A DNA stretch of 9,804 nucleotides from contig CALGWX010000036.1 of the NCBI GenBank assembly GCA_937936215.1, positions 1 through 9,804 on the forward strand, in the 5' to 3' direction. This DNA comes from an uncultured Burkholderiaceae bacterium. GTDB lineage: Bacteria > Pseudomonadota > Gammaproteobacteria > Burkholderiales > Burkholderiaceae_F. Each line of letters starts with the position of its first letter. Positions within the stretch are counted from its first letter, which is position 1. A program made the translations under genes and the position numbers. This document shows, piece after piece, positions 1-6,088 of this stretch. Under the pieces are notes generated by a model. That model saw nothing but the letters and a program-made list of their open reading frames with translations. It did no database searches and had not been told where the DNA came from.

Positions 1-624
1 CCTGGGCTGAACATACAAGACGGCTGCCAAAGACTGTCGTCGTGGCGATCGAAAGACCGCATCGTGGCTGGCGGACAAGCGCCAGACGCCCTCCGGAATC
101 TTGGCGGCCATCATGTTCCTCCGGTCCAACTTGCGCCCGTCGACGATGAACCTGCCGTCGCCGACCGCGTCAACCATGCGCCTCTCCTTGCGCGCCGAAT
201 CCATATACGCGGCAAGGCCCTCCAGCACGACGATGTTGTGCCTGCCGACGATGTCGATGACCTTGCACTCGATGTTGGCCAGACACTCCTCGATCAAGGG
301 CGCCTTGACGAAGTTGCCGCGAACGGGCGTGAGCTTGAACGTGGCGAACTTGTCCGTGTCGGCGCCGGAGCAGGTGCCGATCCCGACCACCTTGTCCAGC
401 AGGTCGACGGTAGGAACGGCTACGACGCACTCCTGGTTCTTCCGCGGCGCTGCGAAAGCGTGGTTCCACTCGCCCGTGGTGATGGCAAACAGCGGCGTGA
501 AATCCACCACCCTGGTCCACGAGATGGTCATGACGTTGTTCTTGCCGCCGTCATGCGTCGTCACCAACACCACCGGTCCCGGTTCGATGAGGGTGAGAGC
601 GCGGTTCAGTTTCAACCGGCGCAT
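1..624 (-). CDS. Flavin reductase-like FMN-binding protein (DIM6/NTAB type), 3' end outside window
   Basis: The reading frame starts at ATG 624-622, preceded by a GGAGG ribosome binding site, and stays open for 208 codons to the window edge, so the stop is not seen. The protein begins MRRLKLNRALTLIEPGPVVL and continues with VTTHDGGKNN, MTISWTRVVDFTPLFAI, TTGEWNHAFAA and a GTCSGADTDKF segment. This is the pattern of the flavin reductase-like (PF01613) split-barrel fold, whose members bind FMN or FAD and either reduce flavin with NAD(P)H or hold it for an unknown reaction. There is no signal peptide, so it should be cytoplasmic. It lies 27 bases downstream of the CoA-transferase on the same strand and is probably cotranscribed with it. 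Relatives I recall end near residue 185 (the KIPEGV segment here); this one runs on with a basic tail. Its G+C looks lower than that of its neighbour. The fold is fairly certain; the substrate is unknown. Confidence 0.8.
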   Translation of the reverse strand, partial: MRRLKLNRALTLIEPGPVVLVTTHDGGKNNVMTISWTRVVDFTPLFAITTGEWNHAFAAPRKNQECVVAVPTVDLLDKVVGIGTCSGADTDKFATFKLTPVRGNFVKAPLIEECLANIECKVIDIVGRHNIVVLEGLAAYMDSARKERRMVDAVGDGRFIVDGRKLDRRNMMAAKIPEGVWRLSASHDAVFRSPRRQSLAAVLYVQPR

Positions 625-651
625 GGGCGCCCCCTCCGCATCGTCGTCGGC

Positions 652-2655
652 TCACGCATCGCGCACGTGCGCCAGCGCCTGCTGCGGCGACTCGTACACG
701 TGCGGCGCCACGCCGCGCCTGCGCAGCGCCGCGCCCAGCTTGGCGCGCAGGAAGCCGGAGGTCGTGTAGCGCGAGACGCCGTCGTAGTAGCGCTCGACCA
801 GGCCCTTGACCATCGCCGCGTAGGCGTCCTCGACCTCCGGCGCCAGTTCAAAGTGGTCGTAGTTCACGATGGCGTAGACGCGGTGGCCTATCGGCGAAAG
901 GATGGCGTCGACCTCGCGCTCGATGGCGTCCACGTCGGCCTGCGTGCGCACGCGCAGCCGCTCGAAGTTGATGAACAGGATGTTCTGCTGGTCGTCGTAG
1001 GCGAAGCGCGATGACAGCGGCACCTCCAGCATGCGCTCGCGCAGGCCCATCGGGCCGTCACCGAAGATCGCCGCCTCCATCGGCGCCGGCGCGCCGCGGA
1101 TCACCGGCTCGAAGTCCATCTTGGCCAGGATGTCGCGCTCGATGTCGATGCCGGGGGCGACCTCGATCAGTTCCATGCCCTCCGGCGTCAGCCGGAAGAC
1201 ACAGCGCTCGGTGATATACAGCACCTTCTGCCCGCGCGCGAGCGCGTAGGCGCCGGAGAAGGTGCGGTGCTCGACCTCGCGCACGAACTTGCGCGGGCCG
1301 ATGTCGTTGTGCAGCACCAGCTTGCCGTCTTCCACTGCCACCCGCAGGTCGCCTGCGGTGAAGGTGCCGACGAAGATCACGCTCTTGGCCGACTGCGAGA
1401 TGTTGATGAAGCCGCCGGCGCCGGCCAGCCGCGGCCCGAACTTGCTGACGTTGAGATTGCCCTCGCGGTCGGCCTGCGCCAGCCCCAGGAAAGCCATGTC
1501 GAGCCCGCCGCCGTCGTAGAAGTCGAACTGGTAGGGCTGGTCGATGATCGCCTGCGTGTTGACCGCAGCGCCGAAGTTCAGCCCCGCCGCCGGGATGCCG
1601 CCGACCACGCCGGGCTCGGCGGTCAGCGTTAGCAGGTCGATCACCTTTTCCTCAGCGGCCACCAGCGAGATGCCGTCGGGCATGCCGATGCCGAGGTTCA
1701 CCACGCTGTTCGCGCGCAGCTCCAGCGCGGCGCGGCGGGCGATGATCTTGCGCTCGCTCATCGGCATCGGCGGCACGTGGCTCGCCGGCACGCGGATCTC
1801 GCCGGAGAACGCCGGGCTGTACGGCTCGACGAACGTCTGCCAGTGGTACTCGGGCTTCTCCGCCACCACCACGCAGTCGACCAGCACGCCGGGGATCTTC
1901 ACCTGCCGCGGGTTCAGCGACCCCCGCTCGGCGATGCGCTCCACCTGCACGATGACGATGCCGCCGGAGTTGCGCGCCGCCATGGCGATGGCCAGGCCTT
2001 CGAGCGTGAGGGCCTCCTTTTCCATCGTGATGTTGCCGTCGACGTCGGCCGTGGTGCCGCGCACGATGCCGACGTCGATCCGCGGCGCCTTGTAGAAGAG
2101 GTACTCCTCGCCGTCGATCTCCATCAGCCGCACGAGATCCTCGGTGGTGCGGGCATTCAGTTTGCCGCCGCCCAGGCGCGGATCGACGAAGGTGCCCAGC
2201 CCGATCTTGGTGATGTGCCCCGGCTTGCCGGCCGCGGTGTCGCGATACAGGTGCGTGATCACGCCCTGCGGCAGGTTGTACGCCTCGATGCGGTTGGCCA
2301 CGGCCAGTGCCTGCACCCGCGGCACCAGGCCCCAGTGGCCGCCGATCACACGCTTGAGCATGCCTTCGTGGCCGAAGTGATTCAGCCCGCGGTCCTTGCC
2401 GTCGCCCTGGCCGGCGGCGTAGACGAGCGTGAGGTCCTGCGGCCGGCCGATGCCGTCGGGATCCTTGGCGCTCGATTCGAGGAAGCGCTCCTCGATCGCC
2501 ACCGCGATGTTCTCGGCGAAGCCGATGCCGACGAAACCGCTGGTGGCGATCGTGTCGCCGTCCTGGATCAGTTGCACCGCCTCGCGCGCGGTGACGATCT
2601 TGCCCTTCTCGAAGGTGCGCAGCGCGGCGAGCAGCTCGCGGCCGTGGGTGCTCAT
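652..2655 (-). CDS. Family I CoA-transferase, acyl-CoA:acetate/3-ketoacid type, with extra C-terminal domain
   Basis: This 667-residue protein has alpha- and beta-type CoA-transferase halves fused in one chain, as in propionate CoA-transferase and E. coli YdiF. Residues about 15-285 form the alpha half (ATSGFVGIGFAE, HEGMLKRVIGGHWGL, RGTTADVDGNIT). Residues about 300-535 form the beta half (NLGIGMPDGIS, AEPGVVGGIPAAG, DGGGLDMAFLGLAQ). Glu347 in the AEPG motif fits the catalytic glutamate that carries the CoA thioester in family I enzymes. The enzyme would move CoA between a short acyl-CoA and acetate or a 3-keto acid in the cytoplasm. Propionate-type enzymes are about 520-530 residues; here about 125 more follow (from about 540) and look like a separate domain. 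The start ATG at 2655-2653 follows GAGGAG at good spacing; the stop is TGA at 654-652. The flavin reductase-like gene follows in the same operon and an HSD10-like dehydrogenase diverges upstream. The exact substrate cannot be read from the sequence. Confidence 0.88.
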   Translation of the reverse strand: MSTHGRELLAALRTFEKGKIVTAREAVQLIQDGDTIATSGFVGIGFAENIAVAIEERFLESSAKDPDGIGRPQDLTLVYAAGQGDGKDRGLNHFGHEGMLKRVIGGHWGLVPRVQALAVANRIEAYNLPQGVITHLYRDTAAGKPGHITKIGLGTFVDPRLGGGKLNARTTEDLVRLMEIDGEEYLFYKAPRIDVGIVRGTTADVDGNITMEKEALTLEGLAIAMAARNSGGIVIVQVERIAERGSLNPRQVKIPGVLVDCVVVAEKPEYHWQTFVEPYSPAFSGEIRVPASHVPPMPMSERKIIARRAALELRANSVVNLGIGMPDGISLVAAEEKVIDLLTLTAEPGVVGGIPAAGLNFGAAVNTQAIIDQPYQFDFYDGGGLDMAFLGLAQADREGNLNVSKFGPRLAGAGGFINISQSAKSVIFVGTFTAGDLRVAVEDGKLVLHNDIGPRKFVREVEHRTFSGAYALARGQKVLYITERCVFRLTPEGMELIEVAPGIDIERDILAKMDFEPVIRGAPAPMEAAIFGDGPMGLRERMLEVPLSSRFAYDDQQNILFINFERLRVRTQADVDAIEREVDAILSPIGHRVYAIVNYDHFELAPEVEDAYAAMVKGLVERYYDGVSRYTTSGFLRAKLGAALRRRGVAPHVYESPQQALAHVRDA

Positions 2656-2667
2656 GCCCGTCTCCTC

Positions 2668-2685
2668 GCGGGTTCGCAGACCCGC
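2668..2685. repeat. Small inverted repeat in the divergent promoter region
   Basis: GCGGGT (2668-2673) and ACCCGC (2680-2685) are perfect inverted arms around a 6-base spacer. The repeat lies between the CoA-transferase start and the -10 box proposed for the dehydrogenase. It could be an operator for a shared regulator or a hairpin in the CoA-transferase leader. In GC-rich DNA a 6-base arm can arise by chance. Confidence 0.35.
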
Positions 2686-2690
2686 TCTTC

Positions 2691-2696
2691 TACAAT
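2691..2696 (+). promoter_or_regulatory. Candidate -10 box for the HSD10-like dehydrogenase gene
   Basis: TACAAT matches the sigma70 -10 consensus at five of six positions. It lies 31 bases before the ATG, leaving room for a short leader with the AGGAGG ribosome binding site. No convincing -35 box is visible at 16-18 bases upstream, so the promoter may be activator-dependent. Confidence 0.4.
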
Positions 2697-2726
2697 GCCC
2701 GCCACTCTAGCGAAGAGGAGGAGCGC

Positions 2727-3491
2727 ATGGAAATCGCGAACAACGTCTTCATCGTCACTGGCGGCGCCTCCGGCCTGGGCGGCGCCACCTCGACGATGCT
2801 GGCGCGCGGCGGCGGCAAGGTGGTGATCGCCGACGTGCAGGCCGACAAGGGCGAAGCACTCGCCCGCGAACTGGGCGCCAACGCCCGCTTCATGAAGTGC
2901 GACGTCACCTCCGAGGCCGACGCGCAGGCGGTGGTGGCCGCGGCCACTGCCTGGGGGCCGCTGCGGGGGCTGGTCAACTGCGCCGGCATCGCCATCGGCG
3001 AGAAGACGGTCGGCAAGGACGGGCCGCACGCGCTGGCCAGCTTCGCGCGCGTGATCGGCATCAACCTGATCGGCACCTTCAACATGATCCGTCTGGCGGC
3101 CGACGCGATGTGCAAGCTCGAGCCGACCGCCGACGGCGAGCGCGGCGTGCTGATCAACACCGCCTCGGTGGCGGCCTTCGACGGGCAGATCGGCCAGGCC
3201 GCGTATTCGGCCTCCAAGGGCGGTGTCGTCGGCATGACGCTGCCGATCGCGCGCGACCTCGCTCGCAACGGCATCCGCTGCGTGACGATCGCGCCAGGCC
3301 TGTTCGAGACGCCGATGCTGCTCGGCATGCCGAAGGAAGTGCAGGACTCGCTCGGCAAGCAGGTGCCTTTCCCGTCGCGGCTGGGCAAGCCGGCGGAGTA
3401 CGCCAAGCTGGTGGCGGCGATCCTCGACAACGTGATGCTCAACGGCGAGACGATCCGCCTGGACGGTGCGATCCGGCTGCAGCCGAAGTAA
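2727..3491 (+). CDS. Short-chain dehydrogenase, 3-hydroxyacyl-CoA dehydrogenase type II (HSD10-like)
   Basis: This 254-residue protein is a complete classical SDR. The cofactor loop TGGASGLGG is at 11-19, and Asp36 at the end of the second strand favours NAD(H) over NADP(H). NCAG is at 84-87, and the catalytic tetrad is Asn113, Ser147, Tyr160 and Lys164 (YSASK). Features typical of the HSD10 group (3-hydroxyacyl-CoA / 2-methyl-3-hydroxybutyryl-CoA dehydrogenase) are the INTASVAAFDGQIGQAAYSAS stretch, IAPGLFETPML and the short C-terminus ending in LDGAIRLQPK. The likely reaction is NAD-dependent oxidation of a 3-hydroxyacyl-CoA in beta-oxidation or isoleucine-type degradation, in the cytoplasm. 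The ATG follows AGGAGG with ideal spacing. The gene diverges from the CoA-transferase operon over a 71-base gap, so co-regulation is plausible. Family assignment is strong; the true substrate is inferred. Confidence 0.9.
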   Translation: MEIANNVFIVTGGASGLGGATSTMLARGGGKVVIADVQADKGEALARELGANARFMKCDVTSEADAQAVVAAATAWGPLRGLVNCAGIAIGEKTVGKDGPHALASFARVIGINLIGTFNMIRLAADAMCKLEPTADGERGVLINTASVAAFDGQIGQAAYSASKGGVVGMTLPIARDLARNGIRCVTIAPGLFETPMLLGMPKEVQDSLGKQVPFPSRLGKPAEYAKLVAAILDNVMLNGETIRLDGAIRLQPK

Positions 3492-3499
3492 GGGGCCCG

Positions 3500-3524
3500 C
3501 GCCGGCGGTCGGGTTGCGCCGGCG
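3500..3524 (+). terminator. GC-rich hairpin after the dehydrogenase gene, possible terminator
   Basis: The self-complementary octamer CGCCGGCG occurs at 3500-3507 and again at 3517-3524, with a 9-base loop, starting 8 bases after the stop codon. It can form an 8-bp stem. There is no T-run after it, so intrinsic termination would be weak. It could instead protect the mRNA 3' end. Confidence 0.4.
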
Positions 3525-3589
3525 TAGCCGTGAAGGCGGGTTGGGCCATCGCCACGAACGCGGCGAGAGGCGCACGGCGCGGCCTCTGC

Positions 3590-3625
3590 GGCGGGCGAGC
3601 GACGTGAATGACCTCCCCGCCCGCC
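3590..3625. repeat. Inverted repeat upstream of the GGT gene
   Basis: GGCGGGCG (3590-3597) and CGCCCGCC (3618-3625) are perfect 8-base inverted arms separated by 20 bases, centred about 60 bases before the GGT start. This may be an operator or leader structure. No convincing promoter could be recognised in the 177-base gap at 3492-3668. Confidence 0.3.
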
Positions 3626-3668
3626 CGTGCCGCGCGTCGGCGTGCCTCCCTGTCAACAATCAGCCGCG

Positions 3669-5441
3669 ATGACTGACCGCCTGCGCCAGCTTCTCGTCGC
3701 GCTTGCCGCGGCGCTGCTGGCGGCCTGCGCCAGCGCACCGCAACCGGCGGCCGCGCCGGAAGGCCCGAGCGATTTCCGCGCGCGGGTGCAGGCCACGACG
3801 GCCACCGGCCACATGGCGGCAGCAGCCAACCCGCTGGCGGCCGAGGCGGGCCGCGAGATCCTGCGCGCCGGCGGCTCGGCCGTCGACGCCGCGATCGCCA
3901 TGCAGATGGTGCTCACGCTGGTGGAGCCGCAAAGCTCCGGCATCGGCGGCGGCGCGTTCCTGCTGCACTTCGACGGCCGGCGCGTGCAGAGCTTCGACGG
4001 CCGCGAGACGGCGCCGGCCGCGGCCGACGAAAACCTCTTCCTCGTCGACGGCAAGCCGATGACCTTCTACGCAGCCGCGGTCGGTGGCCGCGCCGTTGGC
4101 GCGCCCGGCGTGCTGCGCGTTCTGGAAGCCGCGCACCGGCAGCACGGCCGCCTGCCGTGGGCGAGGCTGTTCGAGCCGGCGATCCGCCTGGCGGAAGACG
4201 GCTTCGCCCTTTCGCCCCGGCTGCACACGCTGCTGAACAACGAGAAGCACCTGCGCAACGATCCCGCCGCGCGCGTGTACTTCTACGAGTCCGACGGCGC
4301 ACCCAAGGCCATCGGCACGCGGCTGCGCAACCCGGCACTGGCGGCCACCCTGCGCGCGATCGCCGCCGGCGGCGCCGAGGCGTTCTACCGCGGCGAAATC
4401 GCCGCCGACATCGTGCGCGCGGTGCAGTCGCACCCGAACCGCGGCCTGCTCGCCGAATCGGACCTCGCCGGCTACCAGCCCAGGGAACGGCCACCGGTGT
4501 GCACCGATTACCGGCGCTGGCGCGTCTGCGGCATGGGGCCGCCCTCGTCGGGCGGCATCGCGGTGGCGCAGATGCTCGGCATCCTGGCGCAGCGGAACAT
4601 CGCCGCCGCGCCGCCGGCCGCGGTCGAGGGCAGCGCGCAGCCGCAGGCCGAGGCGGTGCACCTGTTCAGCGAGGCGGGGCGGCTCGCCTTCGCCGACCGC
4701 AACGTCTACGTGGCCGACCCGGATTTCGTGCCGGTGGACTGGATGGCGCTGGTCGAGCCTCGCTACCTCGCCGATCGTGCGCAACGGATCGGGCCGCGCA
4801 GCATGGGCCGCGCCGAGCCGGGCGTGCCGGCCGGCTACCGCATCGCCGGGGCCGCGGACGAGTCGCAGCGCGGGGCGACCTCGCACCTTTCGGTGGTCGA
4901 CGGTTTCGGCAACGCGGTGGCGATGACCACCTCGATCGAGGACGCGTTCGGCGCCCGGCTGATGGTGTGCGGCTTCCTGCTGAACAACCAGCTCACCGAC
5001 TTTTCGTTCGCGCCCGCGGCGGGCGGCCGGCCGATCGCCAACCGCGTGCAGGGCGGCAAGCGGCCGCGCTCGTCGATGGCGCCGACCCTCCTGTTCGATC
5101 GCGAAAGCGGCGCCTTGCTGGCCGCGCTCGGCTCCCCGGGCGGCGCGCAGATCATCAACTACGTCGCCAGGACGCTGGTGGCGCTGCTGGACTGGAACCT
5201 GGACATCCAGACCGCGATCGCCATGCCCAACTTCGGCAGCCGCAACGGCCCCACCGAGGTGGAGCAAGGGCGCATCGGCGCGGCGGTGATCGAGCAGTTG
5301 CGCGCCCGCGGCCACGAGGTGCGCGAGGTGCCGATGACGAGTGGCATCCAGGGCATCGTCCGCGTGCGGCTGCCCGACGGCCGCGGCGCCTGGGCTGGCG
5401 GCGCCGACCCTCGTCGCGAAGGGGTTGCCCTGGGCGATTGA
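3669..5441 (+). CDS. ggt: Gamma-glutamyltransferase (glutathione hydrolase), predicted lipoprotein
   Basis: This 590-residue precursor belongs to the Ntn-hydrolase family that cleaves the gamma-glutamyl bond of glutathione and transfers or hydrolyses the glutamyl group. Family members self-cleave into large and small subunits just before a catalytic threonine, here Thr404 in GATSHLSVVD. Other matches are Arg112 (RETAP), NNQLTDF (439-445), PRSSMAPT (466-473) and the GSPGG oxyanion-region motif (488-492). The N-terminus has a basic start, a hydrophobic run and LLAAC with Cys20, a typical lipobox. Alanine follows the cysteine, which by the E. coli rule predicts outer-membrane sorting in the periplasm. 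The frame is open to a GTG at 3627, but the ATG at 3669 puts the signal peptide at the N-terminus and was chosen for that reason; no clear Shine-Dalgarno precedes it. The position equivalent to E. coli Asn411 is Glu424 here. A Prx5 peroxiredoxin follows after 52 bases. Confidence 0.9.
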   Translation: MTDRLRQLLVALAAALLAACASAPQPAAAPEGPSDFRARVQATTATGHMAAAANPLAAEAGREILRAGGSAVDAAIAMQMVLTLVEPQSSGIGGGAFLLHFDGRRVQSFDGRETAPAAADENLFLVDGKPMTFYAAAVGGRAVGAPGVLRVLEAAHRQHGRLPWARLFEPAIRLAEDGFALSPRLHTLLNNEKHLRNDPAARVYFYESDGAPKAIGTRLRNPALAATLRAIAAGGAEAFYRGEIAADIVRAVQSHPNRGLLAESDLAGYQPRERPPVCTDYRRWRVCGMGPPSSGGIAVAQMLGILAQRNIAAAPPAAVEGSAQPQAEAVHLFSEAGRLAFADRNVYVADPDFVPVDWMALVEPRYLADRAQRIGPRSMGRAEPGVPAGYRIAGAADESQRGATSHLSVVDGFGNAVAMTTSIEDAFGARLMVCGFLLNNQLTDFSFAPAAGGRPIANRVQGGKRPRSSMAPTLLFDRESGALLAALGSPGGAQIINYVARTLVALLDWNLDIQTAIAMPNFGSRNGPTEVEQGRIGAAVIEQLRARGHEVREVPMTSGIQGIVRVRLPDGRGAWAGGADPRREGVALGD

Positions 5442-5480
5442 GTCAGGCGCTGCCGCTAGACTTCCTGCTCGACTTTTTCC

Positions 5481-5487
5481 AAGGAGG
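5481..5487 (+). promoter_or_regulatory. Strong ribosome binding site deciding the peroxiredoxin start
   Basis: AAGGAGG is a near-perfect Shine-Dalgarno sequence. An ATG at 5488 touches it directly and is too close to be used. The next in-frame ATG at 5494 lies six bases away, which is ideal, so translation should begin there. Confidence 0.75.
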
Positions 5488-5493
5488 ATGACG

Positions 5494-6000
5494 ATGACGA
5501 TCAAGGTCGGTGACCGCCTGCCCGACGGGCAGCTGCAGGAGTACATCGAGGTCGAGACGGCGGGCTGCCCGGTGGGGCCCAACACCTTCAACGTGCAGGA
5601 CCTCGTGAAGGGCAAGAAGATCGTGATCTTCGGCCTGCCCGGCGCCTACACGCCCACCTGCTCGGCCAAGCACGTGCCGAGCTACCTGCAGCACTACGAT
5701 GCCCTGAAGGCCAAGGGTGTGGACGAGATCTGGTGCCTGTCGGTCAACGATGCCTTCGTGATGGGCGCCTGGGGCCGCGACCAGAAGGCCACCGGCAAGG
5801 TGCGGATGATGGCCGACGGCTCGGCCGAATACACGAGAAAGCTCGGCCTCGAATTCGACCTCACCTCCCGCGGCATGGGCGTGCGCTGCCAGCGCTTCTC
5901 TATGCTCGTGGACGATGGCGTGGTCAAGGCGCTGAACGTCGAGGCCCCCGGCAAGTACGAAATCAGCGACGCCGAGACGATGCTCAAGCAGCTCGGCTGA
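5494..6000 (+). CDS. Prx5-type peroxiredoxin (AhpC/TSA family)
   Basis: This 168-residue protein reduces hydrogen peroxide and organic hydroperoxides using a cysteine thiol. The signature PGAYTPTCS is at 49-57, with Thr53 and the peroxidatic Cys56. Arg131 in MGVRCQRFSMLVDDG fits the active-site arginine. HVPSYL after the cysteine and the length are typical of the Prx5/PrxII group. Other cysteines are Cys25, Cys81 and Cys132; none is clearly a resolving cysteine, and there is no fused glutaredoxin domain. The reductant is therefore probably an external glutaredoxin/glutathione or thioredoxin system. There is no signal peptide, so it acts in the cytoplasm. The start at ATG 5494 is set by AAGGAGG. 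The gene lies 52 bases after GGT on the same strand and is closed by a good terminator. The frame is open far upstream into GGT, but that extension is not expected to be translated. Confidence 0.93.
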   Translation: MTIKVGDRLPDGQLQEYIEVETAGCPVGPNTFNVQDLVKGKKIVIFGLPGAYTPTCSAKHVPSYLQHYDALKAKGVDEIWCLSVNDAFVMGAWGRDQKATGKVRMMADGSAEYTRKLGLEFDLTSRGMGVRCQRFSMLVDDGVVKALNVEAPGKYEISDAETMLKQLG

Positions 6001-6021
6001 AGGCCCCTCGCGCCCGTGAAG

Positions 6022-6047
6022 ACGCCGCCTGCGGGCGGCGTTTTCGT
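6022..6047 (+). terminator. Rho-independent terminator after the peroxiredoxin gene
   Basis: ACGCCGCC (6022-6029) and GGCGGCGT (6034-6041) form a perfect 8-bp stem with a TGCG loop, followed by TTTTCGTT. It starts 22 bases after the stop codon. It should end plus-strand transcription before the convergent SirB1-family gene. Confidence 0.85.
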
Positions 6048-6088
6048 TGCGCCGTCGGCGCGCCAGGCCCCGGTTCCAACGCGCTTGC

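Noticed and set aside
170..520. 116-codon minus-strand frame inside the flavin reductase-like gene
   Set aside because: It is a shifted reading of the flavin reductase-like gene, whose own frame runs through it without a break.
1777..2826. Open frame of 349 codons on the plus strand, antisense to the CoA-transferase
   Set aside because: It has low-complexity, His/Arg/Asp-rich composition and no motifs; the opposite strand holds a clear enzyme.
3627..3668. Longer GGT start at GTG 3627
   Set aside because: It would place 14 non-hydrophobic residues before the lipoprotein signal peptide and has no ribosome binding site.
5341..5493. N-terminal extension of the peroxiredoxin into the GGT gene
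   Set aside because: The ribosome binding site at 5481-5487 and the family length both point to ATG 5494.
3660..5615. Open frame of 651 codons on the minus strand, antisense to GGT
   Set aside because: It mirrors GGT codon structure, is rich in Arg, His, Ala and Gly, and matches no family. Such antisense frames are expected in GC-rich DNA.
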